In this document: piece by piece, positions 44,483-56,099 of the stretch
Position numbering within the stretch: the stretch's first letter is position 1
How the letters are laid out: each line of letters opens with the position of its first letter
Source of the DNA: Actinostola sp. cb2023
Lineage: Eukaryota; Cnidaria; Anthozoa; Actiniaria; Actinostolidae
DNA: 64,000 bases
NCBI GenBank assembly: GCA_033675265.1
Contig: JAUJYZ010000330.1
Location: forward strand, 240,426-304,425
Direction of reading: 5' to 3'
The notes under the pieces: model-generated
Told to the model about the DNA's origin: nothing
Database searches by the model: none
The model's input: only the letters and a program-made list of their open reading frames with translations
Made by a program: the position numbers and the translations under genes

Positions 44483-44892
44483 CTCATGATCACGCGCGGG
44501 CTCTCAGGCAATCATTAGTCACGTTTGCATTAACAAACTGTCTTTTCACTAATCCTCTCCTTCGTTTCCTCTACCAGGTTTCGTTATTTTAACCTTTCCT
44601 GATTCATGACTTTGGGATTTTTAATATAGCATAATTTATCATTGGAAATTGCATCGAGGAGATTAGTTTCAACCGAGAGTATTTTTTTTGAATCGAATTC
44701 AGTTGTGAAGACCTGGAGCGACTGCAAAAGCTACGTGAGTGTTATCGAAACATTGAAGTTTATTTAGAGACTAAATCCACTGAGATCGTATGCGTAAAAC
44801 AAGATATTAATTTATACGAGCGAGACTCCTCACATTGACCCGCCAAAATGTGAATCTGATCTGATATATTATATTGTCGTTATTTTTTCATA

Positions 44893-45081
44893 ATAGGCTA
44901 TTTTCATGATGGCGTCATATGACTACAAGTACCAGAATGCTTTGCCCATTCTCTTTTGTTAGATAATTAGCACCAATTGTCTTACTATTCTCATAAGGGA
45001 TTAAAAATCTGAATAAGAAATACAATTTCCAATGCATTCTGGTATTTGTAGTCATATGACGCCATCATGAAAATCGCCTAT
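44893..45081. mobile_element. 189-bp hairpin MITE
   Basis: ATAGGCTATTTTCATGATGG and CCATCATGAAAATCGCCTAT are inverted ends. Arms extend ~55 bp each (CGTCATATGACTACAAGTACCAGAATGC). Confidence 0.88.
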
Positions 45082-47040
45082 TTGCTAGTGATTTCTCTCC
45101 TGAGTACAGTTTTGTGGCATCATGAGACAACACGTTTTGTACATAGGGCCTGACTATGAAGCGGGCTGGTCCGGTTGACCGGGCTGGCGCCCGATTTGCC
45201 GAGATCAATATGAGCTTTGTTTACACGGGCCAGCCCGGACTAAGTCTTCACGCGAAAGTTTGACGCGAAATTCATTTTGCTTTTGTTTATACAAAATGGC
45301 GGCTGGTCATTTGAGGCTCCTTAAAATATTTTCTGTATTATTATTTCAGTTTGGAGTATTCATTATTTATTGCTTCAGCTTCATGGACTAATATTACATC
45401 TATATATGCTTCATAGGAAGCAAACAATTGATAATATTTTAGCTTATTCAGCAATAACAAGAAACAAAATGGTGAGGAAGGCAAAACTCCAACGATTGCG
45501 ATCTATAAGGCGAAAAAAAAAAGGTCACGTTGGTTTCAAGCCGAGAAGGCCGAACTGAGCAGTGTTGGGTTATATGCTGCAACTAGTAACCACAGACGAA
45601 GATTGGAAGAGAAATGTTCGCTTTTCCGGCTCATATATTTCCAATATATCTATTGTCATCCGTTATATCGTATATTGAACCATATTTACCAAATGTATTT
45701 ATATATTGTATTATTATAGTTATTGGAGGGCCACAGGGTCATCAGTTTATACAAACTGTGAGAGTCGTGTCCCCACTAGTGAGATGAGTGTTTGGTGTAT
45801 AGAATATAGAATGTAGTAAGAAGTAAGTGTGAGAGTCGTGTCCCCACTAACAGTACTGCTATTACACGTGACATGTTTCAAAAATAACAATTTTGCACAC
45901 GCGCGCGTTGTACGTCCTCGGCGAAGCCGTTCTAGATCTTAAGGTTTATTGTTAACAGGGACCTGGCAACGGAAAAAATTATTGGATAACTGCACCAGTT
46001 TTATCCGTTGGATAAGACTGACTTATCCAGTGGATAGCGCTATTCACCTTTCGTGCAACCCGGGCCTTGACATTTGGACTCCATTGCTACAGATGAATCA
46101 GTTTCATTGTATAATAAATGTATAATAAATGTAACAATGTTTTCGTGATATCGAATTAATCGAAGGCCACTATATTCTGGTCTGCAAACCAATACAATGT
46201 CTGACCTACTGGAATTGAAGTATTTATTTGCGGCTTCGTGCAGAAAACAATGAAACTGAAAATCAAAAATATACCGTTGAACGACATGTTGTGTACTTCA
46301 GTTGATGGTATAAAGTTCGTTTAGATAAGAGATTGTTGACAAACCCGCAACATTCCACGGAACAGATAAATAAAAAGCTGTGTTGACAATCTCTTGCTAC
46401 CTTATATGGCTATGCCTATGGCAATATAAAGTATATTGTAGTGAAATGTTCGTTATAATTAAAGCAAGTAATGCCACATTTGGTTCCACTTTAAAAAACA
46501 TTGTGTTTCTCATTTTTTTTGTAAGAAAATGACCTGATTTATATATACATAATATTTAAATATTTCCACAAGTGCGCTCACTATATTTCCGTTCTTCGTT
46601 TCGATGGATGATTTCAAAGTGGTTCAATTGTTCGATTCCGTGACAGTGAGAGAAGATTACAATGCAACTGTATGATCTACCGCCAGATGCTTTAACACTC
46701 CGATTGTGTTCTTACCTCAAATAAAACACGATAACAAATCGTTATATTCAAGTTGTCAGTTTTCGGTTGTTTTGTTTGTTAATCGACTGATATGATAGTC
46801 GATATGATAATCAAGTCTTCTGTTAAATCCTTTCCACTCCAAGTAGTCCATGATAAACGTTTAACGAAAGAGAACAATCTCAATCTCAATCTCATGATAT
46901 ATTACATGTAATTTATAATATATGATATGCATGTGAATAGAAACTTTTAAACTCTTATTGTAAACTCTTATTTATATTTATACGGCTCTATGGACGACCA
47001 ATATTGTATTGAAGGGACTCCATAGTTCAATAAAAGTTTT
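45082..47040. other. Intergenic DNA with MITE fragments
   Basis: 45150-45250 is GC-rich with CGGGCTGG repeats, perhaps one end of an element. A basic 62-codon frame at 45370-45558 has no recognised relatives. A TGTGAGAGTCGTGTCCCCACTA phrase is repeated at about 45758 and 45828. 45955-46078 resembles the CCGGGCC-ended short MITEs. The segment ends near 47030-47060 with AATAAAAGTTTTGAGTTGAG repeats, typical of a retroelement 3' tail. Confidence 0.4.
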
Positions 47041-47068
47041 GAGTTGAGTTGAGTTGAGTTCTTCAGAG

Positions 47069-47300
<232 letters not shown>

Positions 47301-47844
47301 TTGTTATTGCTAGTATATACAAGGGCTGATATCCTGTTATATAGACATGATGCTGACGATTATGAAGTACAGAACTGTACCGTAGCAGATAATTGTCTAA
47401 CATACCACAAAACCACAATAGGGATTAGTAAGAATGTATTGATACTAATAATTTAGTTGTATGATATATTAGGTTGGTAGTCCATTTAGAATTAGTTCGT
47501 ATTGATACATGAATAGAATACTTTGCATTACGCAATCCATATATTTAGGCCACTTGGTTTCAGTCTATGCACATGTCAAACTTACAATGAAACCACTTCA
47601 ACGTATACGTTAGTGTTGGTATGTTTACCTGATGACAAACACTTATCTATGATTTTAGTGTGGTGAGTTTGTTCGCGAAACTTAGTATCCCTGCATGGAT
47701 CGTTTCCATGCATACATACAGTTATTTAATGAATTTTCCCGTGGGGCTTTTCAGATTCAATTATACAAATGATCAATTGCGAAATAATTACAAAAATATG
47801 ATGAAGAGTGACTGTATATACATTATTATTATAATATTTCATAC

Positions 47845-48025
47845 ACGATGATGATGATAATGTTGAAAACACGGTGGTAATAATGATGATAGTGAATATG
47901 ATGATGGTGATGGTGATACAGTTCTGATGATGGTTTAAATTGGGATGATATGATAATCATCACGATGATGATGATAACAATGACACTATCATTAATTATG
48001 ATGATGATGATCATCATGTTGATCA
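47845..48025. repeat. Degenerate (GAT)n/(ATG)n microsatellite
   Basis: Imperfect GAT/GTT/ATC trinucleotide array ~180 bp upstream of gene C. Confidence 0.9.
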
Positions 48026-48247
48026 TCATTCCATTGACCTTTCTAGAATTCGGTTGACTGATGGTTCTCTATGCGGAACTCTGGCTGTTGTTATTTCAAA
48101 GTCTGAACATACGCACAACGCATTTGTTCGCCATAAATTTGAAACCTTTGAGCAAAGAGAGATGACAATACAATAACTTGGCTATCCCAAGATCATCGAG
48201 CGTCTTGCATGCTCAGTACATTGGTTATATTAACAATTAACACTACT

Positions 48248-48575
48248 ATGAGTCGAATTATATTTTCGCTTCTTGTATTAACATGGAATTCAGCGTTTAC
48301 ACAGGAATACAACATTACTCGACTAAGTGATGGAATATATACACGTCGACCAGACATCGTTGAAATCCCTCAATCGTTGTGTAGCGATACTAAAGGAGAT
48401 GTAGAATGCCCTCGTCTTGACGGAAGGAAGATTGGCGACTGTAAGTGTGCATGTAGTAATAGAGAAGAATTCACAAGTGGTGACATCAAAGTATTTATTT
48501 ACAATGCCAGTACGTTTGGTTTTTATAACGGGATGTGGAAATGTGAGAAAAACACTGCAGTTCGCCAACATGCAG
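48248..48575 (+). CDS. Gene C exon 1: signal peptide and six-Cys N-terminal ectodomain
   Basis: ATG at 48248 gives the signal peptide MSRIIFSLLVLTWNSAFT. An in-frame ATG at 48209 would add 13 residues. Then QEYNITRL, DIVEIPQSLC, the cluster DCKCAC, and FGFYNGMWKCEKN..VRQHAG at the GTAGGA donor (exit phase 1). The six cysteines align with A and B. The exon is 36 nt longer than theirs, mainly in the loop after the Cys cluster. Gene C is the mirror-oriented paralogue of B. Its eight exons share B's phase pattern but three of them contain indels as read. Confidence 0.87.
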
Positions 48576-49418
48576 GTAGGATATAAGTTGCTTGTTTTTC
48601 TAAGACAATCACTGAAACCCGCGTGCAGCGGTTTTAAAAACTAAAATGGGTTGTTTATATTCCTGTAGCAGTCATTCTTAATCAGTGATAATGAAGGAAA
48701 GAGGTCGAGGGTAGTTGGGAGCTGGGCAAGGGTAGTATGAGGCCCTGGGAGGATAGTGGGGGGTAGGAAAGGAATTGCTAAGGAAAAGGATAATCGAAAC
48801 ATCTTCTAGCTTTCCTTTTCAGCTTTCTTGTCACCCTCAAGTTCAACGCCACTCTGTCAGAACGACTTCAGTCTATCGACTACTCTTTCAGTATGAAATG
48901 ACGTATATACAATAATTGACATGATGATGTCGCTGCATCATGGTTTCCTGTATAACTGTTTAAATTGTTTCATTTGTTTTTCTATATCAAGTTTTGCATG
49001 CCGTAATAAAACACATATTCATATATATATAGCTTACCTAAGCTAACATTGAAACAACACTAATCTGTAAACCACAATATAGCTACAACATTGTGGATTA
49101 CAAACAGCTTCATTGCCCATAATAATAATGGCCGTTCTTATATAGTGCATTTCACATTCGTTCCAATGCGCTTTAACCGATGGAAGACTTTTTCGAGCTG
49201 CATATGAAGGGCGCCTACGGCAGCCAAGCAGAAAAGTTAGAGAGTATATTATGCCTCCAATTTGAAGTAGGCTGTCCATCCCTTCAATTCTCCTCTTGGG
49301 TCAGGGAATGCTTGCGTTGTTCACTGACACTGACACACATGAAGCTTTCAGGGACGATTTCTATTGCAAAACAGAATCTAACACACAACAACTGAATAGT
49401 TTAGGCTATGGTAGACAA

Positions 49419-49563
49419 CTGAGCCCGGTTGTTCGACAGCAGGTTAACGCTAACCCAGGGTTAAATATGGCTAACCTAGGATAAAATCTTACGAATCAAC
49501 CATATAGGTTAGCGAATTTAACCCCGGGTTAGCGTTTACCCATTTTCGAACAACCGGGCCCTG
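49419..49563. mobile_element. Short MITE with GGGCCCGGTTGTTCGA ends
   Basis: AGCCCGGTTGTTCGACAGCA and the inverse of CGAACAACCGGGCCC flank inner inverted GGTTAACGCTAACCC/GGGTTAGCG copies. It lies in intron 1 of gene C, ~75 bp before exon 2. Confidence 0.8.
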
Positions 49564-49639
49564 AACTGTGCACATGGCTAGTACAAAATAAAAACCGGCA
49601 CACACACACATACTGATCAGTTCTCATTTCATATCCTAG

Positions 49640-49892
49640 GATGTTCACTGTCCGTCGGTTTGGACCAAGAGCAGTATAGACCCATTGCCACTTTACCATC
49701 AAGTACCACGGTCGAAACTGAAATTACAAACCTACCAATGGCGATACGATGGACGATACCACCTGTACGGTAGATGCAGGCAGCTCCATGTATATGAAAT
49801 GCAATGGAGACTGGAAACCATTGAATAGCACTGTAGTGTCAAAAAGGTTTAATACCAGAATAGACAATGAAGTTGGTATATTGTATCTAAAG
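49640..49892 (+). pseudogene. Gene C exon 2: ectodomain exon with frameshift
   Basis: Acceptor CATATCCTAG, entry phase 1, donor GTAAGT. It starts GCSLSVGLDQEQYRPIATLP as expected from A and B. The frame meets a TAG at about 49781-49783. The homologous second half (TCTVDAGSSMYMKCNGDWKP, matching NC...YLHCNGTW) is in another frame. The length, 253 nt, is one base short of (or two over) a phase-0 exit, consistent with a single indel around 49725-49745. Either a lesion or an assembly error. Confidence 0.75.
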
Positions 49893-50368
49893 GTAAGTTG
49901 AAGAAATTTAAACGTACGATAACAATGTGAAAATTATCTATAACCATTGTCACAAATGTAAAACATTAATGTCACAAAATACTGCCAGTTACTGTTGCAT
50001 TTTAAACTTTTGTATTCGCGTATTCTTCATTTGCAACCACGTGGTATTTGGCTGTTCGTAAATTTTGCAAACGAGGATTGATCCGAATTTGACATTAATT
50101 TGCGATGAATGAAAATTCAAAGCCTTGCGGATGTGACGTCATGAAATGTGCTCTCTTCACTTTTATACAGCACACTTCCCACCAATCAGAGCGTGCGTGC
50201 GTAATACCGCATCTGTATTATAAAAGTGTATCAATCTTAATACCCATATCATGTATTATTTATATAAATTATTTACTAAATAGTTCATATATTATTTATA
50301 TATATTGTTTCACTACAGCTTGCTATTCTTGGTTTTCAATCAATCCCTTGAGAATCAAGAGATAAAGA

Positions 50369-50452
50369 CATGGCGGCCATGTTGGTTGAACAAACAATAG
50401 ACACTAATGAGCAATCTTTTGTTGAAGTTCAACCAAGATGGCCGCCGTGACG
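50369..50452. repeat. Hairpin (ATGGCGGCCATGTTGGTTGAAC ends)
   Basis: GACATGGCGGCCATGTTGG and CAAGATGGCCGCCGTGAC are inverted ends of an ~84-bp sequence in intron 2 of gene C. Confidence 0.75.
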
Positions 50453-50650
50453 TGTATTGCAAACCAGCAATAGTACTATTTATTACCTATATAATTATCT
50501 ATCCTATTAGAGTAAGTTTTAATTAATAGATATATAATATATATTTCGTGACATGTATTGCAAACCAGCAATAGTACTATTTATTACCTATATAATTATC
50601 TATCCTATTAGAGTAAGTTTTAATTAATAGATATATAATATATATTTTAG
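50453..50650. repeat. Tandem duplication, ~97-bp unit
   Basis: GTATTGCAAACCAGCAATAG through TAGATATATAATATATATTT occurs twice in a row with almost no differences, so it is recent. Confidence 0.92.
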
Positions 50651-50828
50651 CTGGAGTGACACGTTTATCAGCGTATAACTATTATACATTTTTTACCCTA
50701 TTTTGCCCTAATAAAGTTGGTTAGAACAAGCATTGTCATTTTTTATCAGACAGTTGCTGAAAACTGGTTATTCACGAAATCTGATATCGCGTCCATGGAA
50801 TTCAATGTAAAACCTTCTGTATTTGTAG

Positions 50829-50949
50829 GTGGATGGTAGTGGAAGGCTTGCTTACCCTCTACCAAGTGGCCGTGTCATTAAACTCGGGCTGATCTGTAGA
50901 AATGCACAGCGACACTGTATTCTACTGAAAATAGAAGGAAGCATTCAAT
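50829..50949 (+). CDS. Gene C exon 3: ectodomain exon
   Basis: 121 nt, acceptor TCTGTATTTGTAG, donor GTAAGT, entry phase 0 and exit phase 1. It encodes VDGSGRLAYPLPSGRVIKLG, a two-Cys segment (LICRNAQRHC) and ILLKIEGSIQ. It aligns with B exon 3 through Y-P-x-x-x-x-G-x-V-I-K-L and L-L-K-(V/I)-x-G. It is intact. Confidence 0.85.
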
Positions 50950-51106
50950 GTAAGTAAAATAATGATGATAATGACGACAATATTTACACATTTAATATTG
51001 CCATAAAATAATGATGATGATCATATGAGGCATGGGGCGGGCAAGGGGAGGGATATTTAGTTGTTCTAAAAAAAATGTCACAATTCACCTCCACCCCACC
51101 AATAAA

Positions 51107-51203
51107 ATTAATAATAATAATAATTATTATTATAATAGTAATATTGACAATAATAATAATAATAGTAATATTGATAATAATAATAATAATAATAGTAATA
51201 TTG

Positions 51204-51251
<48 letters not shown>

Positions 51252-51302
51252 TTAAAATGCGGTCGTCGAAACGTCCAGCTTATATATATATATTCCTTAT
51301 AA

Positions 51303-51342
<40 letters not shown>

Positions 51343-51345
51343 TAT
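51107..51345. repeat. (AAT)n microsatellites
   Basis: Compound AAT arrays at about 51107-51250 and 51306-51345 with GTAATATTGA interruptions, in intron 3 of gene C. Confidence 0.96.
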
Positions 51346-51510
51346 TATATATATAAATCCGATATACACTCGATTGCAGAAACGCTCTAATGAGGTGCAA
51401 AATGTTAGACATATGCTAAAATACAACTGCTTCAGCACAGAATAGCTAGTGCTGAAAATTATTGTGTTGTCCTTGCTGGATGCGATACTAATCTAAAATT
51501 GATGTTTCAG

Positions 51511-51795
51511 ATACAGTCAATGTCATTAAGCCGGCCATCTCGGAAAAGCACATTTACACATTTGCACTTTTACACATTCGCAAAATCACGTGTCTCATTA
51601 TATATTCGTTTTGCGCACGTGGAACCCAGAGTCAATACGATTACCGACATGGCAGCCGGACAAGTGCAAATACTTCCTTCTCTAGAAGTGCGCGAATGTG
51701 TAGATGTGTAGATGTGTAAATGTGTAAATGTGTAAAGTGCAAATGTGTAAATGTACTTTCCGCGAGGTGGACAACCTTAATGACATTGACTGTAT
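51511..51795. mobile_element. MITE with ATACAGTCAATGTCATTAA ends
   Basis: ATACAGTCAATGTCATTAAG and CCTTAATGACATTGACTGTAT are inverted ends, the same as 21676-24519. Inner edges carry variable repeats of TTTACACATTTGCAC. It ends 140 bp before gene C exon 4. Confidence 0.85.
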
Positions 51796-51935
51796 ATTAG
51801 AAAAAAATAAGCGATGTTTCGCACTTTGCATCTCATTAGATATATTGTATCTCATTAGATGTTTGTATAAATGTATACTACAACCTTTCTGCAAACGAGT
51901 GTATATTGACATAGGTTCTTTCTATGCAATTCTAG

Positions 51936-52279
51936 GTGCAGTATCAACATTGCCATCTAGCTCGTCATCATCAACTCAAGCCTCTACCACGCAGTCCATT
52001 ATAGAGACATCAACATATGCTGCTCAGCGGACCTCATCTTTAACGTCTCTGTCAATCATCCCCACTCGTTCTTCATCAGCATCGACCGAGGTCTCGTCTC
52101 ATCCTGTATCATTGTCATCAGCGACGACTACTTCTTTGCAAACTTCTCCAAAGACTATTTCACCTTCGTCTACATCTGCCGTTGTTGCACTCTCTCCTAC
52201 CAGTACTTCAAATGTACAAACAAGTTCCTATCAAGTGAATTCAACAGTACAGACATCGCCTCATAGGCCAACAAAAACG
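51936..52279 (+). CDS. Gene C exon 4: Ser/Thr-rich mucin-like stalk
   Basis: 344 nt, acceptor TATGCAATTCTAG, entry phase 1 (the joined codon is TGT, Cys, as in B), exit phase 0 at GTAATA. The translation begins AVSTLPSSSSSSTQASTTQS and is dominated by Ser and Thr throughout. Frequent TS, SS and TST runs predict heavy O-glycosylation. It differs in sequence from the B stalk but has the same position, phases and composition. Confidence 0.82.
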
Positions 52280-52391
52280 GTAATAATCCTACAAACTACA
52301 AAACATCATATTTTAATAGATTTACATTACATTTTAATTTTAAAATGTAAAAACAGTAAAAGTATGACGGTGAAAAACTACGGCAGACGTC

Positions 52392-54836
52392 ACAGGCAGC
52401 CCAACCATTGTTTCTGAGGCTATTTATAATTATTAAAAAAATAGATTTGCATGCGCGCGTCTTTTTTTGATGGGTTTCCTGTGGTAGAGCGCGCGCGCGA
52501 TACGTATTATATTGGGTTCCCTGTGCATAGAAATGTATAATGTTGGGATCCCTGTGTACGTCCTGCGGGACGCGCCCGCAGCAATATGTGTATATTTGAA
52601 CAAGGTATGAAACTCGGTCACGTGACAAATACGTTTTTGTTCCTATTTTTTGCCATTATAACGTGAAGATTCGTTTTTTCTTCGAATAACTACACTTTAC
52701 CGTATTCTCTAAACACTTCATAAGTGTCAGTCGTCTAACTTCACCGTACGCTGAGAACATTTAATTTTGATATTTTGCGCCTCATGGACCGATGTACGCC
52801 GCATCTAGCTGGTGCACTTTTCCGTGAAACATTCGGGATTTTACCTTCGAGAGGACATCGGCAAGCGCTCGTCAAATCTGAACTGTGCTCTTTTTGGCAA
52901 GTTTTAATATTGATATGTTCACTAAACATGAGTCAAAACATCTACAATATACTTTATTTGTTTTGTGTTTTGATTTTTATCTACTGAATGCTTCAAAATT
53001 GAGGCATTGTGTTTTAAAATGCTGAATAGTCTCAATATTTAGTACTACACAAGACATTTTTGCTATCAGTGCTTGTACATAAAATGACAAACAAATGTAT
53101 TTATTTAAACAATAAGTTAAAAAAAGTTTACTAAGCTTTTTACACACTGTTTCGCCGTTCTTCTTGTGTAATTTATTCACTATTTTGATCAGTAATACTG
53201 TGAGATAATACGAAACTAAGCTAAAATTAAAGCATGTCACCACAATCATAAGTTGAATGAATAACAAACATATCGGAGTTCGTACAATTTGTATTATTAA
53301 ACATTTTACTCACAATCTCACATCTGATTGGCTGAGAGCATGCAGTTAATTCTCGATAGCATGTGAACTTGACAGGATAAATCTATTATCTGCTACAGAT
53401 AATAGATTTATCCTGTCAAGTTCATTCAAGGCGGGATTCAATGTCATAAAGAGCGGTAGGTTTGCAGTGTCAATGCAAGCCATGGCAGCATTTATAGACC
53501 TGATTATAATTGTGTTCTCACATATACAAAATGTTTAATAAAACAATTATTGAATTCGGTTTTCGCAAGATATCGTAAATTATCAAGACCTCGTGTCTGT
53601 GTTATTCAGCCTACGGCTTCGGCAGATAACACAGAACTCGGTCTTGATAATTTACGATATCATGCTCAACCTCATCCAATAATTGCTTATTAATGGCATT
53701 CGGAAGCGATACTAAGCGTACGTTCTTAGGAAAACCGTATTTAATTACGCTGTGTTTCTTTCAGTTGGTACTGGTTAGTATTTGCTAAATAAGTTGTACT
53801 ATGTCAATGACAGTAATGAAGAAATGTTAATATTTTAGTTCACGGCAGCTTCACGAGTCCATCGCCATTCTCGGTCTCCTTCGATGCCAGTGAATTGAGT
53901 TAGTCTATATTTTTGCTTCAGATGGTTAATGCTGTGTATGTTGGCGTTCCCTTATGTTTTCAGTAAGAACAACTGTAAGAAAGTACAAAAATACGTCAAA
54001 CACTTTCTGATGAGATAGTCAAAATGTTTTAAATAGAGACGAAATACCATCAGTCAGTTGAGAGGTTCCTTGTTGTATTTGATCACTGACAAAACTACAC
54101 AAGTCAAATAGCTCAGTCATAATTTATGAAAAATAATTTGCTGAGGAATATCAAGCAGTCCTTCTGCCCTCGGTATAGGCAAGTCCTTTTATTAGAGAAC
54201 ATTTAGAGCAAATACTACGTTAGACCTCGACAAAACTACTTTTAGTTGAGCTTTACTTTTCAACAAAACTTTCGTGTGTCGAGTCCAACATGCAATTCTC
54301 CACCATTCAAAATGAAAAAAGACTACTTTAAAATCGTCCAATTTCTTCTAAAGTTACTTAAAATTGACGTGAATTGTGAACTTCTAAACTTACCATGGAT
54401 AAGGAATAGAATCCAAACGTTTACACGAAACAGTTTTTGATAACATGAACTTTTCTTCGACGTCCTGCCATTTAGAAAAACTTCAGCTACTTTACCCTGG
54501 GTACCCCCCACGGGCCTGTAGTGTACGTACGGTGGCTTCGGAAAGTAAAATCCGATTATTTCACGGAAAAGTGCACCAGCTGCAGGTACCGCACATCAGG
54601 TCATGATACGCCATCAGTTTCATACCTTGTTTCAATATACACATTGCTGCGGGCGCGTCCCGTAGGACGTACACAGGGATCCCAACATTATACATTTATA
54701 TACACAGGGAACCCAATATAATACGTATCGCGCGCGCGCTCTACCACAGGAAACCCATCAAAAAAAGACGCGCGCATGCAAATCTATTTTTTTAATAATT
54801 ATAAATAGCCTCAGAAACAATGGTTGGGCTGCCTGT
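52392..54836. mobile_element. 2.4-kb long-TIR element, copy 2, with perfect 9-bp target duplication
   Basis: ACAGGCAGCCCAACCATTG at the left and its inverse at the right, with TIRs of about 230 bp (52392-52625 and 54608-54836). GCAGACGTC flanks both ends (52383-52391 and 54837-54845). The interior contains hairpins at 53380-53425 and 53541-53670 and unrelated AT-rich DNA. No transposase frame is seen. It lies in intron 4 of gene C. Confidence 0.92.
53370..53670. repeat. Two hairpins inside the long-TIR element
   Basis: 53373-53425: TGAACTTGACAGGATAAATC and its inverse around TCTGCTACAGA. 53541-53670: AAGATATCGTAAATTATCAA and TTGATAATTTACGATATC with GTGTTAT.CAGCC/GGC..ATAACAC inner arms. Confidence 0.85.
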
Positions 54837-55074
54837 GCAGACGTCAGTGGTACGATACATCCCGGCGTACCGTAAGTTGTTCACAGTCCTATCAAATCTG
54901 CTCTTTTAAATATATAATTTCGCGTGCAGACAAACAGAAAAACAACATACATACAATCATTTATATTTATATCCTTTCAACTATACTACACTCATGTTAG
55001 GTTCATACTCTCATTCATACATCAATCGTCACTTTTCACACGTTCTTTCAACCATTCTCATACTCCTTTCACAG

Positions 55075-55236
55075 ACGACACCAACTACTCCACCAAAGGT
55101 GCGCAAAGCTTCAGGCAAAGGACAAAGCAAAAACAACATGGGTACAGTTGGATTAATTCTCGCGGGAGTAACTGTGTTTGCAAATAATAATAATTGTCTT
55201 GATCGTTATTATAACCAAGCGACGAATAAATGTCAG
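55075..55236 (+). pseudogene. Gene C exon 5: membrane-spanning exon with 1-nt frameshift
   Basis: Acceptor CTCCTTTCACAG, entry phase 0. It encodes TTPTTPPKVRKASGKGQSKN then MGTVGLILAGVTVFA, the first half of a membrane helix. The second half (IIIIVLIVIITKRRINV, a hydrophobic run with KRR stop-transfer) is one base out of frame after an AAA at about 55180. With that base removed, the exon exits in phase 2 at GTAAAA, as in B. As read, the helix breaks into an Asn-rich sequence. Lesion or homopolymer error. Confidence 0.75.
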
Positions 55237-55263
55237 GTAAAAACATATTTATTTATTCCATAA

Positions 55264-55702
55264 TGTTTGTCTGTTTGTCTGTTTGTCTGTTTGTCTGTTT
55301 GTCTGTTTGTCTGTTTGTCTGTTTGTCTGTTTGTCTGTTTGTCTGTTTGTCTGTTTGTCTGTTTGTCTGTTTGTCTGTTTGTCTGTTTGTCTGTTTGTCT
55401 GTTTGTCTGTTTGTCTGTTTGTCTGTTTGTCTGTTTGTCTGTTTGTCTGTTTGTCTGTTTGTCTGTTTGTCTGTTTGTCTGTTTGTCTGTTTGTCTGTTT
55501 GTCTGTTTGTCTGTTTGTCTGTTTGTCTGTTTGTCTGTTTGTCTGTTTGTCTGTTTGTCTGTTTGTCTGTTTGTCTGTTTGTCTGTTTGTCTGTTTGTCT
55601 GTTTGTCTGTTTGTCTGTTTGTCTGTTTGTCTGTTTGTCTGTTTGTCTGTTTGTCTGTTTGTCTTTGTCTGTTTGTCTGTTTGTCTGTTTGTCTGTTTGT
55701 CG
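55264..55702. repeat. (GTCTGTTT)n octamer array, ~55 units
   Basis: Almost perfect octamer repeat with one 4-bp slip near 55662, starting 27 bp after the donor of gene C exon 5. Frames of up to ~200 codons across it (FVCLSVCL or TDKQTNRQ) are artefacts. Confidence 0.98.
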
Positions 55703-55761
55703 CATTGATTGTCTGTTTGTTATCAACATTTTAAAAATATTTTGATTGTATTTCTCATCAG

Positions 55762-55787
55762 TAGCCAGAGCCACAGCAATGTCCAGA
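55762..55787 (+). CDS. Gene C exon 6: 26-nt micro-exon
   Basis: Acceptor GTATTTCTCATCAG and donor GTAAGTATT. Entry phase 2 and exit phase 1 match the 38-nt micro-exon of B. It encodes SQSHSNVQ between split codons with no stop. The agreement of phases with B is the main support. Confidence 0.7.
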
Positions 55788-56099
55788 GTAAGTATTTTAG
55801 TTTTATACAAATGCTGTGATCTACGATGATCACATGCTAAAGAACATGGCAAACTCCTTACCAACCTTCGAATTCACTAGTCGACCCGTCCATGCACCCT
55901 GCTGCTGAAATACAGTCATCTGTCTCTAAGGCTACTGATCGATATATCCGTTGGATATAATAAAATAACTCAAGCAGTTGCTCTCTTGAACATGGCACAA
56001 CGCACCCTGAAAGACTACCTTGATACAAGGTCTCGATTGCCAGTTCCATCCAGACCAAACTGGCATGGCTTCGTTATTAAAACGATCAATTGAAAAGCG

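Noticed and set aside
45370..45558. Basic 62-codon frame, considered as a PIF/Harbinger fragment
   Set aside because: Only a basic C-terminus is visible, and no catalytic or Myb motif supports it.
51032..51412. Poly-Ile/Asn frames near gene C exon 3
   Set aside because: Products of AAT arrays in intron 3.
52296..52628. Minus-strand frame similar to frames at 58627-58896 and plus frames at 60205-60577
   Set aside because: Similarity is due to the shared TIR of the long-TIR element family, not to a protein family.
55186..55236. A TNF-receptor-like Cys motif (CLDRYYNQATNKC) in gene C exon 5
   Set aside because: It arises only in the shifted frame. The alternative frame gives a hydrophobic helix with KRR and the exit phase conserved with B, which is far more consistent.
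55230..55864. Long frames of repeated FVCLSVCL (plus) and TDKQTNRQ (minus)
   Set aside because: They are translations of the (GTCTGTTT)n array and have no independent support.
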